From: Chitinophagaceae bacterium
Lineage (GTDB): Bacteria > Bacteroidota > Bacteroidia > Chitinophagales > Chitinophagaceae
DNA length: 64,000 nucleotides
Direction of reading: 5' to 3'
Assembly (NCBI GenBank): GCA_017307755.1
Contig: JAFKGQ010000016.1
Coordinates: 62,001 to 126,000, forward strand
The translations under genes were made by a program, and so were the position numbers. Below the pieces are notes generated by a model. That model searched no databases and was not told where the DNA came from. It saw nothing but the letters and a program-made list of their open reading frames with translations. Below, in pieces: positions 17,506-26,337 of the stretch. The number at the start of each line of letters is the position of its first letter. Position 1 is the stretch's first letter.

Positions 17506-18627
17506 TTAGGGTGTTATGATCACTTCCTTTTTGCTGATGACATAGTTGAAATTGCCCGTCATCTGCAGAGCCTGCATCACCTGCCGCAGGCTCTCATCCT
17601 CAAAAACGGCGCTGTACTCAGTATGCTTTAGCCTTTCGTCTTTTATCGTCACCTTTACGGCATACCACCGCTCTATCTTCCTCGCGACATCCTCCAGCGT
17701 CTCCTGGTCAAATGCCAGCTTGTTCTTCACCCACAGGATATCTATTGCTATACTGTCATTTTCCCGGAAATGCGCTTTCCCCAGAGTCATTACAGGCAGA
17801 TCAGCTACCTTCTGCCGGGTCAGCGTGTCTCTCGTGATCAGCATCTTTCCATTCTGCACCACCAGCTTTTCATTGGGTTGCATGATGATCTTTTTATCCG
17901 GGCTGTTGCGCAACGTCACTTCGATAGACCCGTGGATAAGCACTGCCGCCGTACTCTTTTCATTGGCATAGTTCCGGATATTCAGACTGGTGCCCAGTAT
18001 CTTTACATCGATGGAGCCCGCATGGATGATAAATGGATGGTCTTTATCCTTTGCAATGTCGAAATACGCCTCTCCGGCTATCTGTACTTCCCGGAAGGGA
18101 CCCCTGAAATTCTCGTCATAGGTAAGCCGGCTGTCGGCATTGAGCCATACCTGCGAGCCGTCCGGCAGTTGGATCTTAGACTTCGAGCCCCGCTTGGTGC
18201 TAACCGCGTTCTGGACTGCCTGTACCGGCTGGCTTTTAGGCACCTGCCGGTAGACGAAGAAGAATACCAATGCCGCTGCTGCAGCAACTCCCGTCAGCGG
18301 CCACAAGAGCCGGTGTATCTTCCGGGATGGGCGTTCCACCATTATTTCTTCCTCCTCAGCGGGGACTGTCTCATATTTGAGGGCTGGAGAAGCCAGGTGA
18401 TTACTCAGCCGCTGAAGATGCCTGTTAAGGGCATCCGCTCTCCGGTTTTTATCCGCGGGCCCGCCCTTCCACAGGCTATGCAGCATTTCCATTTTTGCCC
18501 CCATATCCGGGTGCTGTTGCAGATAATTCTCAAGCTCAGTCAACTCCTCCGGCGTAGCTTCTCCGGTAAGTTGTAGACTTACCAGTAGCCAAAAGCGTTG
18601 TTCCTGCCTGAATTGATCTTTCTGCAT
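17506..18627 (-). CDS. FecR-family anti-sigma factor
   Basis: This 373-residue protein has a cytoplasmic sigma-binding N-terminus (about 1-105), a single membrane segment (LLWPLTGVAAAAALVFFFVY, about 106-126), a periplasmic FecR domain (KRGSKSKIQLPDGSQVWLN and GEAYFDIAKDKDHPFIIHAG) and a C-terminal DUF4974-type domain ending in FNYVISKKEVIITP. It holds the ECF sigma factor encoded just upstream and releases it when the STN domain of the SusC transporter signals ligand. The gap to the sigma gene contains repeat element E1 and nothing else. Confidence 0.94.
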   Translation of the reverse strand: MQKDQFRQEQRFWLLVSLQLTGEATPEELTELENYLQQHPDMGAKMEMLHSLWKGGPADKNRRADALNRHLQRLSNHLASPALKYETVPAEEEEIMVERPSRKIHRLLWPLTGVAAAAALVFFFVYRQVPKSQPVQAVQNAVSTKRGSKSKIQLPDGSQVWLNADSRLTYDENFRGPFREVQIAGEAYFDIAKDKDHPFIIHAGSIDVKILGTSLNIRNYANEKSTAAVLIHGSIEVTLRNSPDKKIIMQPNEKLVVQNGKMLITRDTLTRQKVADLPVMTLGKAHFRENDSIAIDILWVKNKLAFDQETLEDVARKIERWYAVKVTIKDERLKHTEYSAVFEDESLRQVMQALQMTGNFNYVISKKEVIITP

Positions 18628-18694
18628 ATGGGTGTGCTTATCCTACAGACAATGCCGTTGACAGGAATGTACCAAAAGATGCAAAAGTTTTATT

Positions 18695-18780
18695 AACGAA
18701 CCGGAGGTTCGTTGTCCGAAGGACAATAATTAGATGTTTCCGGGAAATGGATTATTTTTTTGGGAAAATCCATTTCCTGG
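18695..18780 (+). repeat. Three-hairpin intergenic repeat, copy E1
   Basis: The 45-nt core (18695-18739) matches copy E2 at 53329-53373 in 41 of 45 positions by my hand alignment. It forms two small hairpins, AACGAACC-GGA-GGTTCGTT and TTGTCC-GAA-GGACAA. The third is a long hairpin: CCGGGAAATGGATT (18740-18753) pairs with AATCCATTTCCTGG (18767-18780) over 14 bp with one G-T pair, around a T-rich 13-nt loop. It lies between the sigma factor stop and fecR. Compared with E2, the outer part of the long stem differs but pairing is kept. Confidence 0.8.
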
Positions 18781-18784
18781 ACGT

Positions 18785-19399
18785 TTAGGAAGGAGAGAAC
18801 CGGTTGATGACGGTAAAATCCGACTGAAGATAAGCCGGCAAGGCCTCCCCGATCTTACGGATGGCGATGGCCAGCTGATTGCGAACGGTAAGAGGAGAAA
18901 TGTCCAGCACTGTCGCCACCTCCTTATATTTTAACCCTTCCTCCTTTACCAGCTGGAAAATAAGCCGGCATTGTGGAGGCAGCTGTCGGATGATCCGTCG
19001 GATCTGCTGGATAAGGTCTGCGGAAATGCACATCTCCGCCGGACCATTGAACTCTATGACGGATTCTACATCCAGCTCCTCCAGGCTAATGACCGTGTTC
19101 TTATAATGCTTGGTAAGATAATTGAGAGAGAAGTTCTTGGCAATGGTATAAAGATAAACCTTCAGGTTCTCGATCTCCGGTAGCCTGTCCCGGATCTGCC
19201 ATAACTTTATAAATACGTCGGAAACAATCTCCTCCGCGACTTCATTTGACTTCACCAGGGAATAGGTGAATCTGAAGATACCGTCGGACAAGAGCTCAAA
19301 TAATTGGTTGTACGCTTTCATATCCTCATAGAAAGCAATACGCTCCTGCATTTCACGTATGGCAACAGTTAGCTCCAAGTGTAGTGTAGTAGACTTCAT
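18785..19399 (-). CDS. ECF RNA polymerase sigma factor (FecI-like)
   Basis: This 204-residue sigma-70 family protein has region 2 (LFELLSDGIFRFTYSLVKSNE, then EEIVSDVFIKLWQIR) and region 4 (RIIRQLPPQCRLIFQLVKEE, then YKEVATVLDISPLTVRNQLA) joined by a short linker, with no other domains. The N-terminus is about 20 residues longer than usual; a downstream start such as M at residue 17 or 27 would also fit. It is the first gene of the minus-strand operon with FecR and SusCD and would direct transcription of susC when released by FecR. A TTG-N19-TAACTTTC promoter precedes it. Confidence 0.94.
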   Translation of the reverse strand: MKSTTLHLELTVAIREMQERIAFYEDMKAYNQLFELLSDGIFRFTYSLVKSNEVAEEIVSDVFIKLWQIRDRLPEIENLKVYLYTIAKNFSLNYLTKHYKNTVISLEELDVESVIEFNGPAEMCISADLIQQIRRIIRQLPPQCRLIFQLVKEEGLKYKEVATVLDISPLTVRNQLAIAIRKIGEALPAYLQSDFTVINRFSPS

Positions 19400-19438
19400 A
19401 CAACATGCAATCGTTTACATGAAGTATGTTCGTTAAAG

Positions 19439-19468
19439 GAAAGTTAAACACCTTTAGTCAATTTACAA
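19439..19468 (-). promoter_or_regulatory. Putative promoter of the sigma/fecR/susCD operon
   Basis: On the minus strand, TTG (19468-19466), a 19-nt spacer and TAACTTTC (19446-19439) match the Bacteroidota TTG-N19/20-TAnnTTTG pattern in all but the last base. It would start transcription near 19432, about 33 nt before the sigma gene ATG. Confidence 0.5.
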
Positions 19469-19487
19469 TGTTTTTTACGAATAAAAT

Positions 19488-20531
19488 TTATACACGTCGA
19501 TCGTACACTTTTTGATAAAGCCCTGTATAGTCAACACCCAACCCTGGCTTACGAGGTATTTGGACCTTGCCGTGATCAAAGCTGATGCCGGTGGCCAGAT
19601 CCTCTTGCAATAATAAAGGACCATCCATGTCCACATAGTCCAGGTATGGCAACAGATGTGCAATAGCGGCACTGCCGATAGAGCTCTCGTTCATACTTCC
19701 TACCATCACTTTCATACCAACCTCCCTTGCTGTAGCGATCATCCGTCTGGCCGGCGTAATACCACTACACTTTGTCAACTTGATATTGATGCCATGAAAG
19801 TGTCCTCTGCATTTCTCCACGTCCGTCTCGTGCACACAGGATTCGTCAGCTATGAGGGGAAGGGAGGACTCCTTATATAATACCTTCATTCCATCCCAGT
19901 CGTCTTTTGCCAGGGGTTGTTCTACAAATTCCACCCCCAGGTCCTTCAATACGGGAATGATCTTCAGCGCCTGTTCCAACGTCCATCCGGCATTGGCGTC
20001 CACCCGGAATACAGCGTCTGTATGTTCTCGCAATGTATTCATGATGGTGATATCATCCGGCGTCCCCAGTTTGACTTTATAGATAGGCCAGGGCATTTCC
20101 CGTATCTTGGACACCATTTTATCAACGGTATCGATGCCGATGGTATAGTCGGTCATCGGCCCTTTGGCAGGGTCCAGCTTCCATATATTATATAATGGCA
20201 GCCCGCGGAGCTTTCCTGTGATGTCCCAGGCAGCCATATCCAGCGCACACACCAAAAATGGATTATCCGGGAACAAATGATGAAGATAATGCCAGTACCG
20301 CTCAGGATCTGTAAAAGCAAAACGCTCTATAAAGCTTCGTTTGGACTCAAGGTCATAGATCATTTTATCCACCGGAATATGATAATAACTGATCTCGGGA
20401 GCCTCCCCATAACCCGTCATCCCCCGATGCTTCAGTTCGACAATGCACGTCGGCTGATGGGTCTTTGTCCCTCTGGAAATGGTAAACGGGTGACGGAAAG
20501 CTAGTTTGTAAGAATAGTATTTGACTTCCAT
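19488..20531 (-). CDS. Enolase-superfamily dipeptide epimerase (L-Ala-D/L-Glu epimerase-like)
   Basis: The 347-residue protein has the muconate-lactonizing subgroup layout: capping domain with FRHPFTISRGTKTH, then a TIM barrel with the Lys motif YKVKLGTP, metal ligands FRVDANAGWT, VEFVEQPLA and PLIADESC, and the second catalytic Lys in INIKLTKCSGI. A C-terminal SMNESS loop follows. This set matches dipeptide epimerases acting on L-Ala-D-Glu from peptidoglycan. The frame is open back to 20561, but I chose ATG 20531 because the protein then begins MEVKYYSYKL as in relatives, and because a perfect -7 box lies between the two starts. The exact dipeptide preference cannot be told. Confidence 0.9.
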   Translation of the reverse strand: MEVKYYSYKLAFRHPFTISRGTKTHQPTCIVELKHRGMTGYGEAPEISYYHIPVDKMIYDLESKRSFIERFAFTDPERYWHYLHHLFPDNPFLVCALDMAAWDITGKLRGLPLYNIWKLDPAKGPMTDYTIGIDTVDKMVSKIREMPWPIYKVKLGTPDDITIMNTLREHTDAVFRVDANAGWTLEQALKIIPVLKDLGVEFVEQPLAKDDWDGMKVLYKESSLPLIADESCVHETDVEKCRGHFHGINIKLTKCSGITPARRMIATAREVGMKVMVGSMNESSIGSAAIAHLLPYLDYVDMDGPLLLQEDLATGISFDHGKVQIPRKPGLGVDYTGLYQKVYDRRV

Positions 20532-20537
20532 GGGTGA

Positions 20538-20545
20538 CAAAGATA
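20538..20545 (-). promoter_or_regulatory. -7 box directly before the epimerase start
   Basis: On the minus strand TATCTTTG (20545-20538) matches TAnnTTTG perfectly, with only 6 nt before the ATG at 20531. I see no TTG or TTTG at the expected -33 position, and the spacer contains a run of seven C/G pairs (20551-20557). If active, the mRNA would have almost no leader. Confidence 0.45.
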
Positions 20546-20746
20546 GTACTCCCCCCCGCATTCCCTCCCTGCAGGAATTACTATACCTATCGTGGTTTTC
20601 CTATTTTTTTTGCAGAAATGAGAAGATTTTTCCCGTTTAGGGAACGTTTTGGGAGTTGGCATGTGCACATTGACCTGGTTTTCAATGACTTATTTTTTGG
20701 TACGCATTTTACCTATCATAGTACCGTAACACGAAAACGTACCCAG

Positions 20747-21418
20747 ATGAAAACTATTAGCGCAGCAGCCTTTACTACCCCTCTTTTTACAGCCCTGGTC
20801 TTTATGGCCGGCGTTACCAGGACATCCGCACAGGAAGCGTCCAGGACCAACAACAGCCAGCCTGTCCTTTTGATGAACTTTGAAGGAAAGACCGATAATA
20901 ACAATGGCGAATTGACCTGGACGATGGAAAATCAGACCAACTGTAAATGGTTTGTGATAGAAAGATCTGCCAATGCTGTCGGTTTTGATTCCATCGGTGT
21001 TGTATCAGGCACCAACAATACCCACTCTACAGATTACAGCTTTACCGACGAACGTATGCTGAGCGGTAATAATTTTTACAGGCTCCGTCAGGTAGATAAT
21101 GATGGCGTCTCCAAATACTCGAAGATCATCGGTCTGTACAACGCCAGTAAGACTGTTGCTGTAAAAAAGATGCAACTGTATCCCAACCCCGCTACCTCTA
21201 TGGTAAATTATACATTGAACAGTTCTGCCACCGCCCGTGCTACGGTGCAAGTGTACAATATGGCAGGTGTGCTGGTCCTTACCCAACAGCAGCAGCTTGC
21301 CACCGGCATCAACCAGCAGTCCGTAGCTATCTCAACCCTGAAAAGCGGAAATTATTTTCTAAAGGTCAGCAGCCAGGACGGCGCCCTGTACGAGCAGACT
21401 TTTGTGAAGTTGTTATAA
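20747..21418 (+). CDS. Secreted protein with type IX secretion sorting domain
   Basis: This 223-residue protein has a signal peptide (MKTISAAAFTTPLFTALVFM ending near TRTSAQ), a central fibronectin-like or Ig-like beta domain (ELTWTMENQTNCKWFVIERS, then YRLRQVDNDGVSKYSKII) and a C-terminal T9SS type A sorting domain (MQLYPNPATSMVNYTL, then GNYFLKVSSQDG). It would be exported across the outer membrane and anchored or released at the surface. I start it at ATG 20747, not at the upstream end of the open frame at 20534, because only this start gives a signal peptide. A TTG-N18-TATTTTTTG sequence near 20670-20699 may be its promoter. Confidence 0.85.
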   Translation: MKTISAAAFTTPLFTALVFMAGVTRTSAQEASRTNNSQPVLLMNFEGKTDNNNGELTWTMENQTNCKWFVIERSANAVGFDSIGVVSGTNNTHSTDYSFTDERMLSGNNFYRLRQVDNDGVSKYSKIIGLYNASKTVAVKKMQLYPNPATSMVNYTLNSSATARATVQVYNMAGVLVLTQQQQLATGINQQSVAISTLKSGNYFLKVSSQDGALYEQTFVKLL

Positions 21419-21475
21419 ACGTTTTCGTTCCTGAACCCCCACCGTGCCGGGAGACGCTCTGTCTGCCGGCTTTTT

Positions 21476-24175
21476 TTATCTACCGGAATGCTCTACATAT
21501 TCTTTTAATTCCTCGTTAAATGCTTTTTCTTTAAGAAGCTCTTCCAGCGTAAGATGCATGCGATATCTCCAATAATGCTTTGGATTAGCCGGGACATTGA
21601 TCCGCTCGTCATGAGGGTTCTCCCGGCGGAATTGATCGCTCATGCCTAATATATCCTGTAATTGAAAAATACTCCATTGCGCGGGAGAATGCAGATGTTG
21701 TAGTACGATGGCCTTGTTTACCCAGGGTTCACAAAAATAAGGCGCCTCTCCCCACTGTCCCAGTTCCTGGTTAAAAAAGCGTTGTATCTGCGTCCTGTCT
21801 TCTTCCCACCACCCCCGGATAGTACTCATATCATGGGTAGAAGGCGTAACCACGGAAAGATAGGGAGCCTCATTGGGATGAAAGAACTCCCGGGAAGGGT
21901 TCTTTGGCATACGTTGGATCTCCAGGCTAAGTATCCCCAATTGCCGCATTACATTCGGCACACAACGGGGCACCATACCCAGGTCCTCTCCAAAGACCAG
22001 CATGTTCGTGGCCCGTTTCAGGGCAGGCAGCTTGTGCATGGCCTCGTTTTCCCAATAGTCGTCCTGGCGTTGAAAGAAATAATTGATATAAAGCTCTCTC
22101 AACTGTTGTTGCGTATGCCATTCCAGGTATCTGAACGACACCGTTTGATCCATGGCGATGCGGAAATGGAACTGTTGTCCCCCGCTGTCTTCCACTTCCA
22201 TCAGGATCACGTTGGAGATGAGATCGTAAAGCCCATCCCTGATCCCGTGATTGAAATCCGATATTTCCAGCCTGCTGAAATAATCTTCCACCTTACGTTG
22301 TGTGTCAAATGACGGCTGTAAGGTATAAAACCCGTTCGCCCCCGGCTTGAGGAAGGTGTCTTTTACATATTGGCTATCTGTACCAAATATTTCCCAGAGG
22401 ACGGCATCATTGATCAACGGCTGTGTGTAGCGCTGGTGGTCAAACCAGATACGGCGCTGATCAAATTCCACCCGGTTGATGGGTATGGCCGGTACAAAAT
22501 GTCCCAATATGCCTTGTACGGCTTCCATGGGAATACTCCAGATACGAAAAAATCCCAATATATGGTCGATACGGAACCCATCGAAATAATTGCTCATCTG
22601 CTCAAAACGGCGTTTCCACCAGGCGAACCCATCCTTCTCCATCTCCTCCCAATGATAGGTAGGAAAGCCCCAGTTTTGCCCCTTCACTGCAAAATTGTCG
22701 GGCGGGGCGCCGGCTTGCTGATCCATATGGTACAGACGGGGCTCCATCCAGGCGTCACAGCTGTAGCGGTAAATGCCGATGGGGATATCCCCCTTCATAA
22801 TAATACCGTTGTCATGGGCATAGTCCGCAGCCTCCCGTAACTGAAGGTGTAAATGATACTGTATAAAATATTGCAAGGCAATAGATCCATAATGACGGCT
22901 GCCTTTTGCCACATACTGTTCGATAGCTTCCCTATCATAGCGGCTATGGGTCTTCCACTTAGAAAAATCCGGGGTCCCATTCTTATCCCTTAAATAACAA
23001 AAAGCAGCATACGGCACGAGCCAGTGCTTGTTCTTCTGAAAAAAGTCGATATAATCGGGATCTTTCTCAAATTCTACTTTCTGTATCTCATATAATTCTT
23101 TGACAGCTAACAATTTGATTTTCATCACGGCCTCATAGTCCACCTGAGGTAATTCGTTCAGTTCTTTTTGACGGCGTTTTAAAGGTTTGATCAGGTCCGC
23201 CAATCGACGTCCGGCACATTTCTCCAGATTGAGATATAAAGGGTGTAAAGCAAAGGCGGAAATGGCCGCATAGGGATAAGAGTCCTGCCAGTCGTGGTTT
23301 GCGGTGGTATCATTCACCGGGAGTATCTGCACCAGTTTCAACCCGCACTTCACAGCCCAATCGATCAGCAACGGCAGATCTGTAAACTCTCCTACCCCCA
23401 TCGACTTCCGGGTCCGCAGACTAAATACGGGGATAGCCACCCCCGCCCCGCGCCAGGTATCGTTCGGCAAATGCACAAAACCATCATGAAGGATGGTCAG
23501 CGTATGCTGGTGAGCATCCCCATGCAAATGCCTGTTCTCGCTCTCTTCAAATCTTATAAACTGGGGTTCCTTTGTATTATAGACCCCATATTTGTAGGTG
23601 ATAGGCAGCTCTTCCTTGGGAATGTTCAATCGTATGGTCCACCAATTCCCCTCCAGTGTCATCAACACAGGATCTTCGCTGTCCCAGTCTTTTAGCGCCG
23701 AACCGCCCCCCATCAGACAAACGGCTTCATCCTCTGCAAGCAATGGCGCTTTTACCTTGAATATATGGGTTACCGTCCCCTTTACCCGGGGCTTCCGGGT
23801 CTTCTTCCGGCGAAACAATACTCCCTGGAAAGGAGCGGTATAAAATACATTCTCATATTCACCCGTCCAGTTCCAGGTATCCACTACCTGTATTTCCTCC
23901 GTCCGTTTATCCGGCTGCTCCAATATTCTGTCGTTCCCCCATTCTTCCGTCATCTTCCCATCCTCCGTATGCAGGATATAACGATAACTGATGGGCTCAT
24001 CCGGCCACTTTTCCAATTCCAGTTGCGCATGCCAGAATTCTCCATTCATATATTGCATGGGAAATGCCTTTTCGGCATGATCCTCACCAAACAAAGCTGT
24101 ATTTCCTGTTATATGCAAGGACTGACCGGGACGGGTATAAAAACGCAGATAAAATTCGATTTTTAGAACAGACAT
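21476..24175 (-). CDS. malQ: 4-alpha-glucanotransferase with two N-terminal CBM20 domains (DPE2-like)
   Basis: The 899-residue protein begins with two starch-binding CBM20 domains (about 3-110, YRYILHTEDGKMTEEWGNDR; and about 132-240, VCLMGGGSALKDWDSEDP), followed by a GH77 amylomaltase domain. Catalytic regions visible are YFDGFRIDHILGFFRIWSIP (nucleophile Asp), LVFGEDLGMVPRCVPNVM (acid/base Glu) and TPSTHDMSTIRGWWEEDR (stabilising Asp). The same order is found in plant DPE2, which transfers glucosyl units from maltose to branched glucans. No signal peptide is seen, so it is cytosolic, where it would work with the glycogen enzymes encoded 16-30 kb away. Confidence 0.93.
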   Translation of the reverse strand: MSVLKIEFYLRFYTRPGQSLHITGNTALFGEDHAEKAFPMQYMNGEFWHAQLELEKWPDEPISYRYILHTEDGKMTEEWGNDRILEQPDKRTEEIQVVDTWNWTGEYENVFYTAPFQGVLFRRKKTRKPRVKGTVTHIFKVKAPLLAEDEAVCLMGGGSALKDWDSEDPVLMTLEGNWWTIRLNIPKEELPITYKYGVYNTKEPQFIRFEESENRHLHGDAHQHTLTILHDGFVHLPNDTWRGAGVAIPVFSLRTRKSMGVGEFTDLPLLIDWAVKCGLKLVQILPVNDTTANHDWQDSYPYAAISAFALHPLYLNLEKCAGRRLADLIKPLKRRQKELNELPQVDYEAVMKIKLLAVKELYEIQKVEFEKDPDYIDFFQKNKHWLVPYAAFCYLRDKNGTPDFSKWKTHSRYDREAIEQYVAKGSRHYGSIALQYFIQYHLHLQLREAADYAHDNGIIMKGDIPIGIYRYSCDAWMEPRLYHMDQQAGAPPDNFAVKGQNWGFPTYHWEEMEKDGFAWWKRRFEQMSNYFDGFRIDHILGFFRIWSIPMEAVQGILGHFVPAIPINRVEFDQRRIWFDHQRYTQPLINDAVLWEIFGTDSQYVKDTFLKPGANGFYTLQPSFDTQRKVEDYFSRLEISDFNHGIRDGLYDLISNVILMEVEDSGGQQFHFRIAMDQTVSFRYLEWHTQQQLRELYINYFFQRQDDYWENEAMHKLPALKRATNMLVFGEDLGMVPRCVPNVMRQLGILSLEIQRMPKNPSREFFHPNEAPYLSVVTPSTHDMSTIRGWWEEDRTQIQRFFNQELGQWGEAPYFCEPWVNKAIVLQHLHSPAQWSIFQLQDILGMSDQFRRENPHDERINVPANPKHYWRYRMHLTLEELLKEKAFNEELKEYVEHSGR

Positions 24176-24382
24176 GGAGAATTAATGTGTATTTTTTACA
24201 TTATGTAGCTAATTTATACTAAATATCTGATATATATGTTTTCTCAGAGTTTTTTTACAATGGCCGGCAAAACATTGGGAGTTGCAAAGTTAGCCCCACC
24301 AACTGACATAGTCTTTTCTTTTTGAGGCATTTCACTTAATTTCGTGCAAAATTTTTCAGACTTTAACTGCAAAACCCATAGA

Positions 24383-24538
24383 ATGGAAAAGCAAAAGAAA
24401 AACACAGGGCTTTATTGGATCCTCTTCCTTATTTCCACCGCCGTATTCATTTATGCCATTGGCGCCAGATGGGAGTATCTTACCCTCATTTTACCCTTCG
24501 TCTGTACCTTTTTCGTTAAGGCTATGGATATCATGTAA
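24383..24538 (+). CDS. Small inner-membrane protein (two membrane segments)
   Basis: This 51-residue protein is a basic N-terminus (MEKQKKN) followed by two hydrophobic stretches (YWILFLISTAVFIYAIGA and YLTLILPFVCTFFVKAMDIM). The frame runs back to a GTG at 24344, but ATG 24383 gives the usual short positively charged start. Its stop overlaps the start of the MutS-like gene by one base (TAATG), so the two are translationally coupled. I know no function; the coupling suggests that it works with, or helps insert, the membrane-anchored MutS-like protein. Confidence 0.7.
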   Translation: MEKQKKNTGLYWILFLISTAVFIYAIGARWEYLTLILPFVCTFFVKAMDIM

Positions 24539-26298
24539 TGTCAGCTCCCCGTCCGTTTTATGAAGAAAAAATAGCTTCGTGCACTGCCCGGCTACGGGTG
24601 ATAAGAAAAAGAATGGCTCTTCTGGCTACTCTTCGTCTTATTTGCTTTATCGGACTATGTATAGCTGCATACAATCTGTTTATTTGGCTTGCCTTGTTCC
24701 TGCTTGCCGGGTTTATCATCCTGGTGAACTTTTATTTCCGGCTAAAGGATCAAAAGCTGTTGTTGGAAAAACTGCTGTTTGTCAACACGAACGAACTGAC
24801 GGTGCTGGCACACGGCCCTAATGACTTCCCCGATGGAAAAGATCATCTGGACTCCTATTCCTACCTGGATGACCTGGATATCTTCGGACCCCGTTCGCTT
24901 TTTCACTTGCTCAACCGTACCACCACTTCTCATGGTAAAGCCCGGCTCTCCACCCTGTTGAGGACCCCGCTGTTGAATATAGAAGACATACAACGGCATC
25001 AACAAGCTATCCAGGCACTCAGCCGGCAGCCCGATAAATGCCAGCTGCTGACCGCAAAAGGTCTGCTGGCCGGGGAAAAGGAAGGCAACCTGCATAGCCT
25101 TACCGGATGGCTTTCCAGCCCTTCCCGTGTCCATGGACGAAAGGTGCTTACCATTCTTCGTTGGCTGCTGATGACCTATAACCTCTTTTCGATAGGCGTA
25201 TACCTGGCCACCGATGTCTATACCCCTTTGTTGATAGGCGTATTTGCTTCCTGGGCCTTCATCGGCTCCTTTCTGCGCTATATCTCCGCACAACACCTTC
25301 TGATCAGTAAAAAACAAGCTATTCTGGATCAATATGCCGCCGTCCTGGCGGTCTTCAATACGATTGATACCCGGGGATCTGTCGCGCTGCAGGAAGAGCA
25401 GGCCCGTACATCGAACGCACACCGGGCGATCCGGCGGCTGTCCCAACTGGCCTCTTTCTTCGATCAACGTCTGAACGTGCTGGTAAACATTTTTCTGAAT
25501 AGCTTTTTACTATACGATCTGCATGTCATGGCGGGGCTTGAAAAATGGAAAGAAACCTACAAGGCGAACTTTCATGAGTGGATAGATGCCGTAGGCAATA
25601 TCGAAAGCCTCAACTCCCTGGCCTCTCTTGCTTTCAATAACCCGGAATTTATCTATCCTGCCCCGGTACAGGACAGGAGGCTCCGGATCTCGGCCACCCA
25701 GCTGGCTCACCCGTTGATACCTTCCGCCGAAAGAGTGGCAAACGATTGTACCATCGGTAAGGATCAGCAGCTGATCCTTGTTACGGGCTCCAATATGTCC
25801 GGCAAGACTACTTTCTTACGGACTATGGGTGTCAATCTCCTGCTGGCGCAATGCGGCGCCCCGGTTTGCGCCAGAGACTTCTCATTTACACCCATGCAGC
25901 TCCTCACATCCCTGCGCGTCAGCGATTCCCTGCAGGAACACACCTCCTATTTTATGGCGGAACTAAAAAAACTACAACGTATCATCCATCACCTGCGCGA
26001 AGGAATACCCTCCCTGGTACTGATAGACGAGATCCTGCGCGGTACTAATTCAGAGGATAAGACCTACGGTTCCGAACAGTTCATCCGCAAGCTTTTGCAA
26101 TACCCCTGTCTCTCTTTTTTTGCCACCCATGATCTTTCGCTGGGCAGTCTTGAAAAAGAGTTGCCCGGTCTTGTCAGCAACTATTGTTTTGAAAGCAATA
26201 TCAGCGGCGACGAACTGCATTTCGATTATCTGCTCAGACAAGGTATTGCCCGTAATCGCAATGCCTCCTTCCTCATGAAGAAGATGGATATTATTTAA
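24538..26298 (+). CDS. Membrane-anchored MutS-family ATPase
   Basis: The 586-residue protein has hydrophobic segments near residues 32-62 and 205-245, a helical MutS-core-like region, and a C-terminal MutS ATPase with P-loop TGSNMSGKTTFLR (about 416-428), LRVSDSLQEHTSYFMAE, Walker B LVLIDEILRGTNS (about 490-502) and ATHDLSLG. It lacks the N-terminal mismatch-recognition and connector domains of MutS, so it is unlikely to do classical mismatch repair. Proteins of this build are common in Bacteroidota and are often misnamed DNA mismatch repair protein. It is coupled by a 1-nt overlap to the small membrane protein before it. Confidence 0.88.
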   Translation: MSAPRPFYEEKIASCTARLRVIRKRMALLATLRLICFIGLCIAAYNLFIWLALFLLAGFIILVNFYFRLKDQKLLLEKLLFVNTNELTVLAHGPNDFPDGKDHLDSYSYLDDLDIFGPRSLFHLLNRTTTSHGKARLSTLLRTPLLNIEDIQRHQQAIQALSRQPDKCQLLTAKGLLAGEKEGNLHSLTGWLSSPSRVHGRKVLTILRWLLMTYNLFSIGVYLATDVYTPLLIGVFASWAFIGSFLRYISAQHLLISKKQAILDQYAAVLAVFNTIDTRGSVALQEEQARTSNAHRAIRRLSQLASFFDQRLNVLVNIFLNSFLLYDLHVMAGLEKWKETYKANFHEWIDAVGNIESLNSLASLAFNNPEFIYPAPVQDRRLRISATQLAHPLIPSAERVANDCTIGKDQQLILVTGSNMSGKTTFLRTMGVNLLLAQCGAPVCARDFSFTPMQLLTSLRVSDSLQEHTSYFMAELKKLQRIIHHLREGIPSLVLIDEILRGTNSEDKTYGSEQFIRKLLQYPCLSFFATHDLSLGSLEKELPGLVSNYCFESNISGDELHFDYLLRQGIARNRNASFLMKKMDII

Positions 26299-26337
26299 GA
26301 TATGCAACAACGGAGATGCTATTGACGACCTTCCGTC

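Noticed and set aside
20534..20746. Upstream extension of the T9SS protein frame
   Set aside because: It would bury the signal peptide and cover the divergent promoter region.
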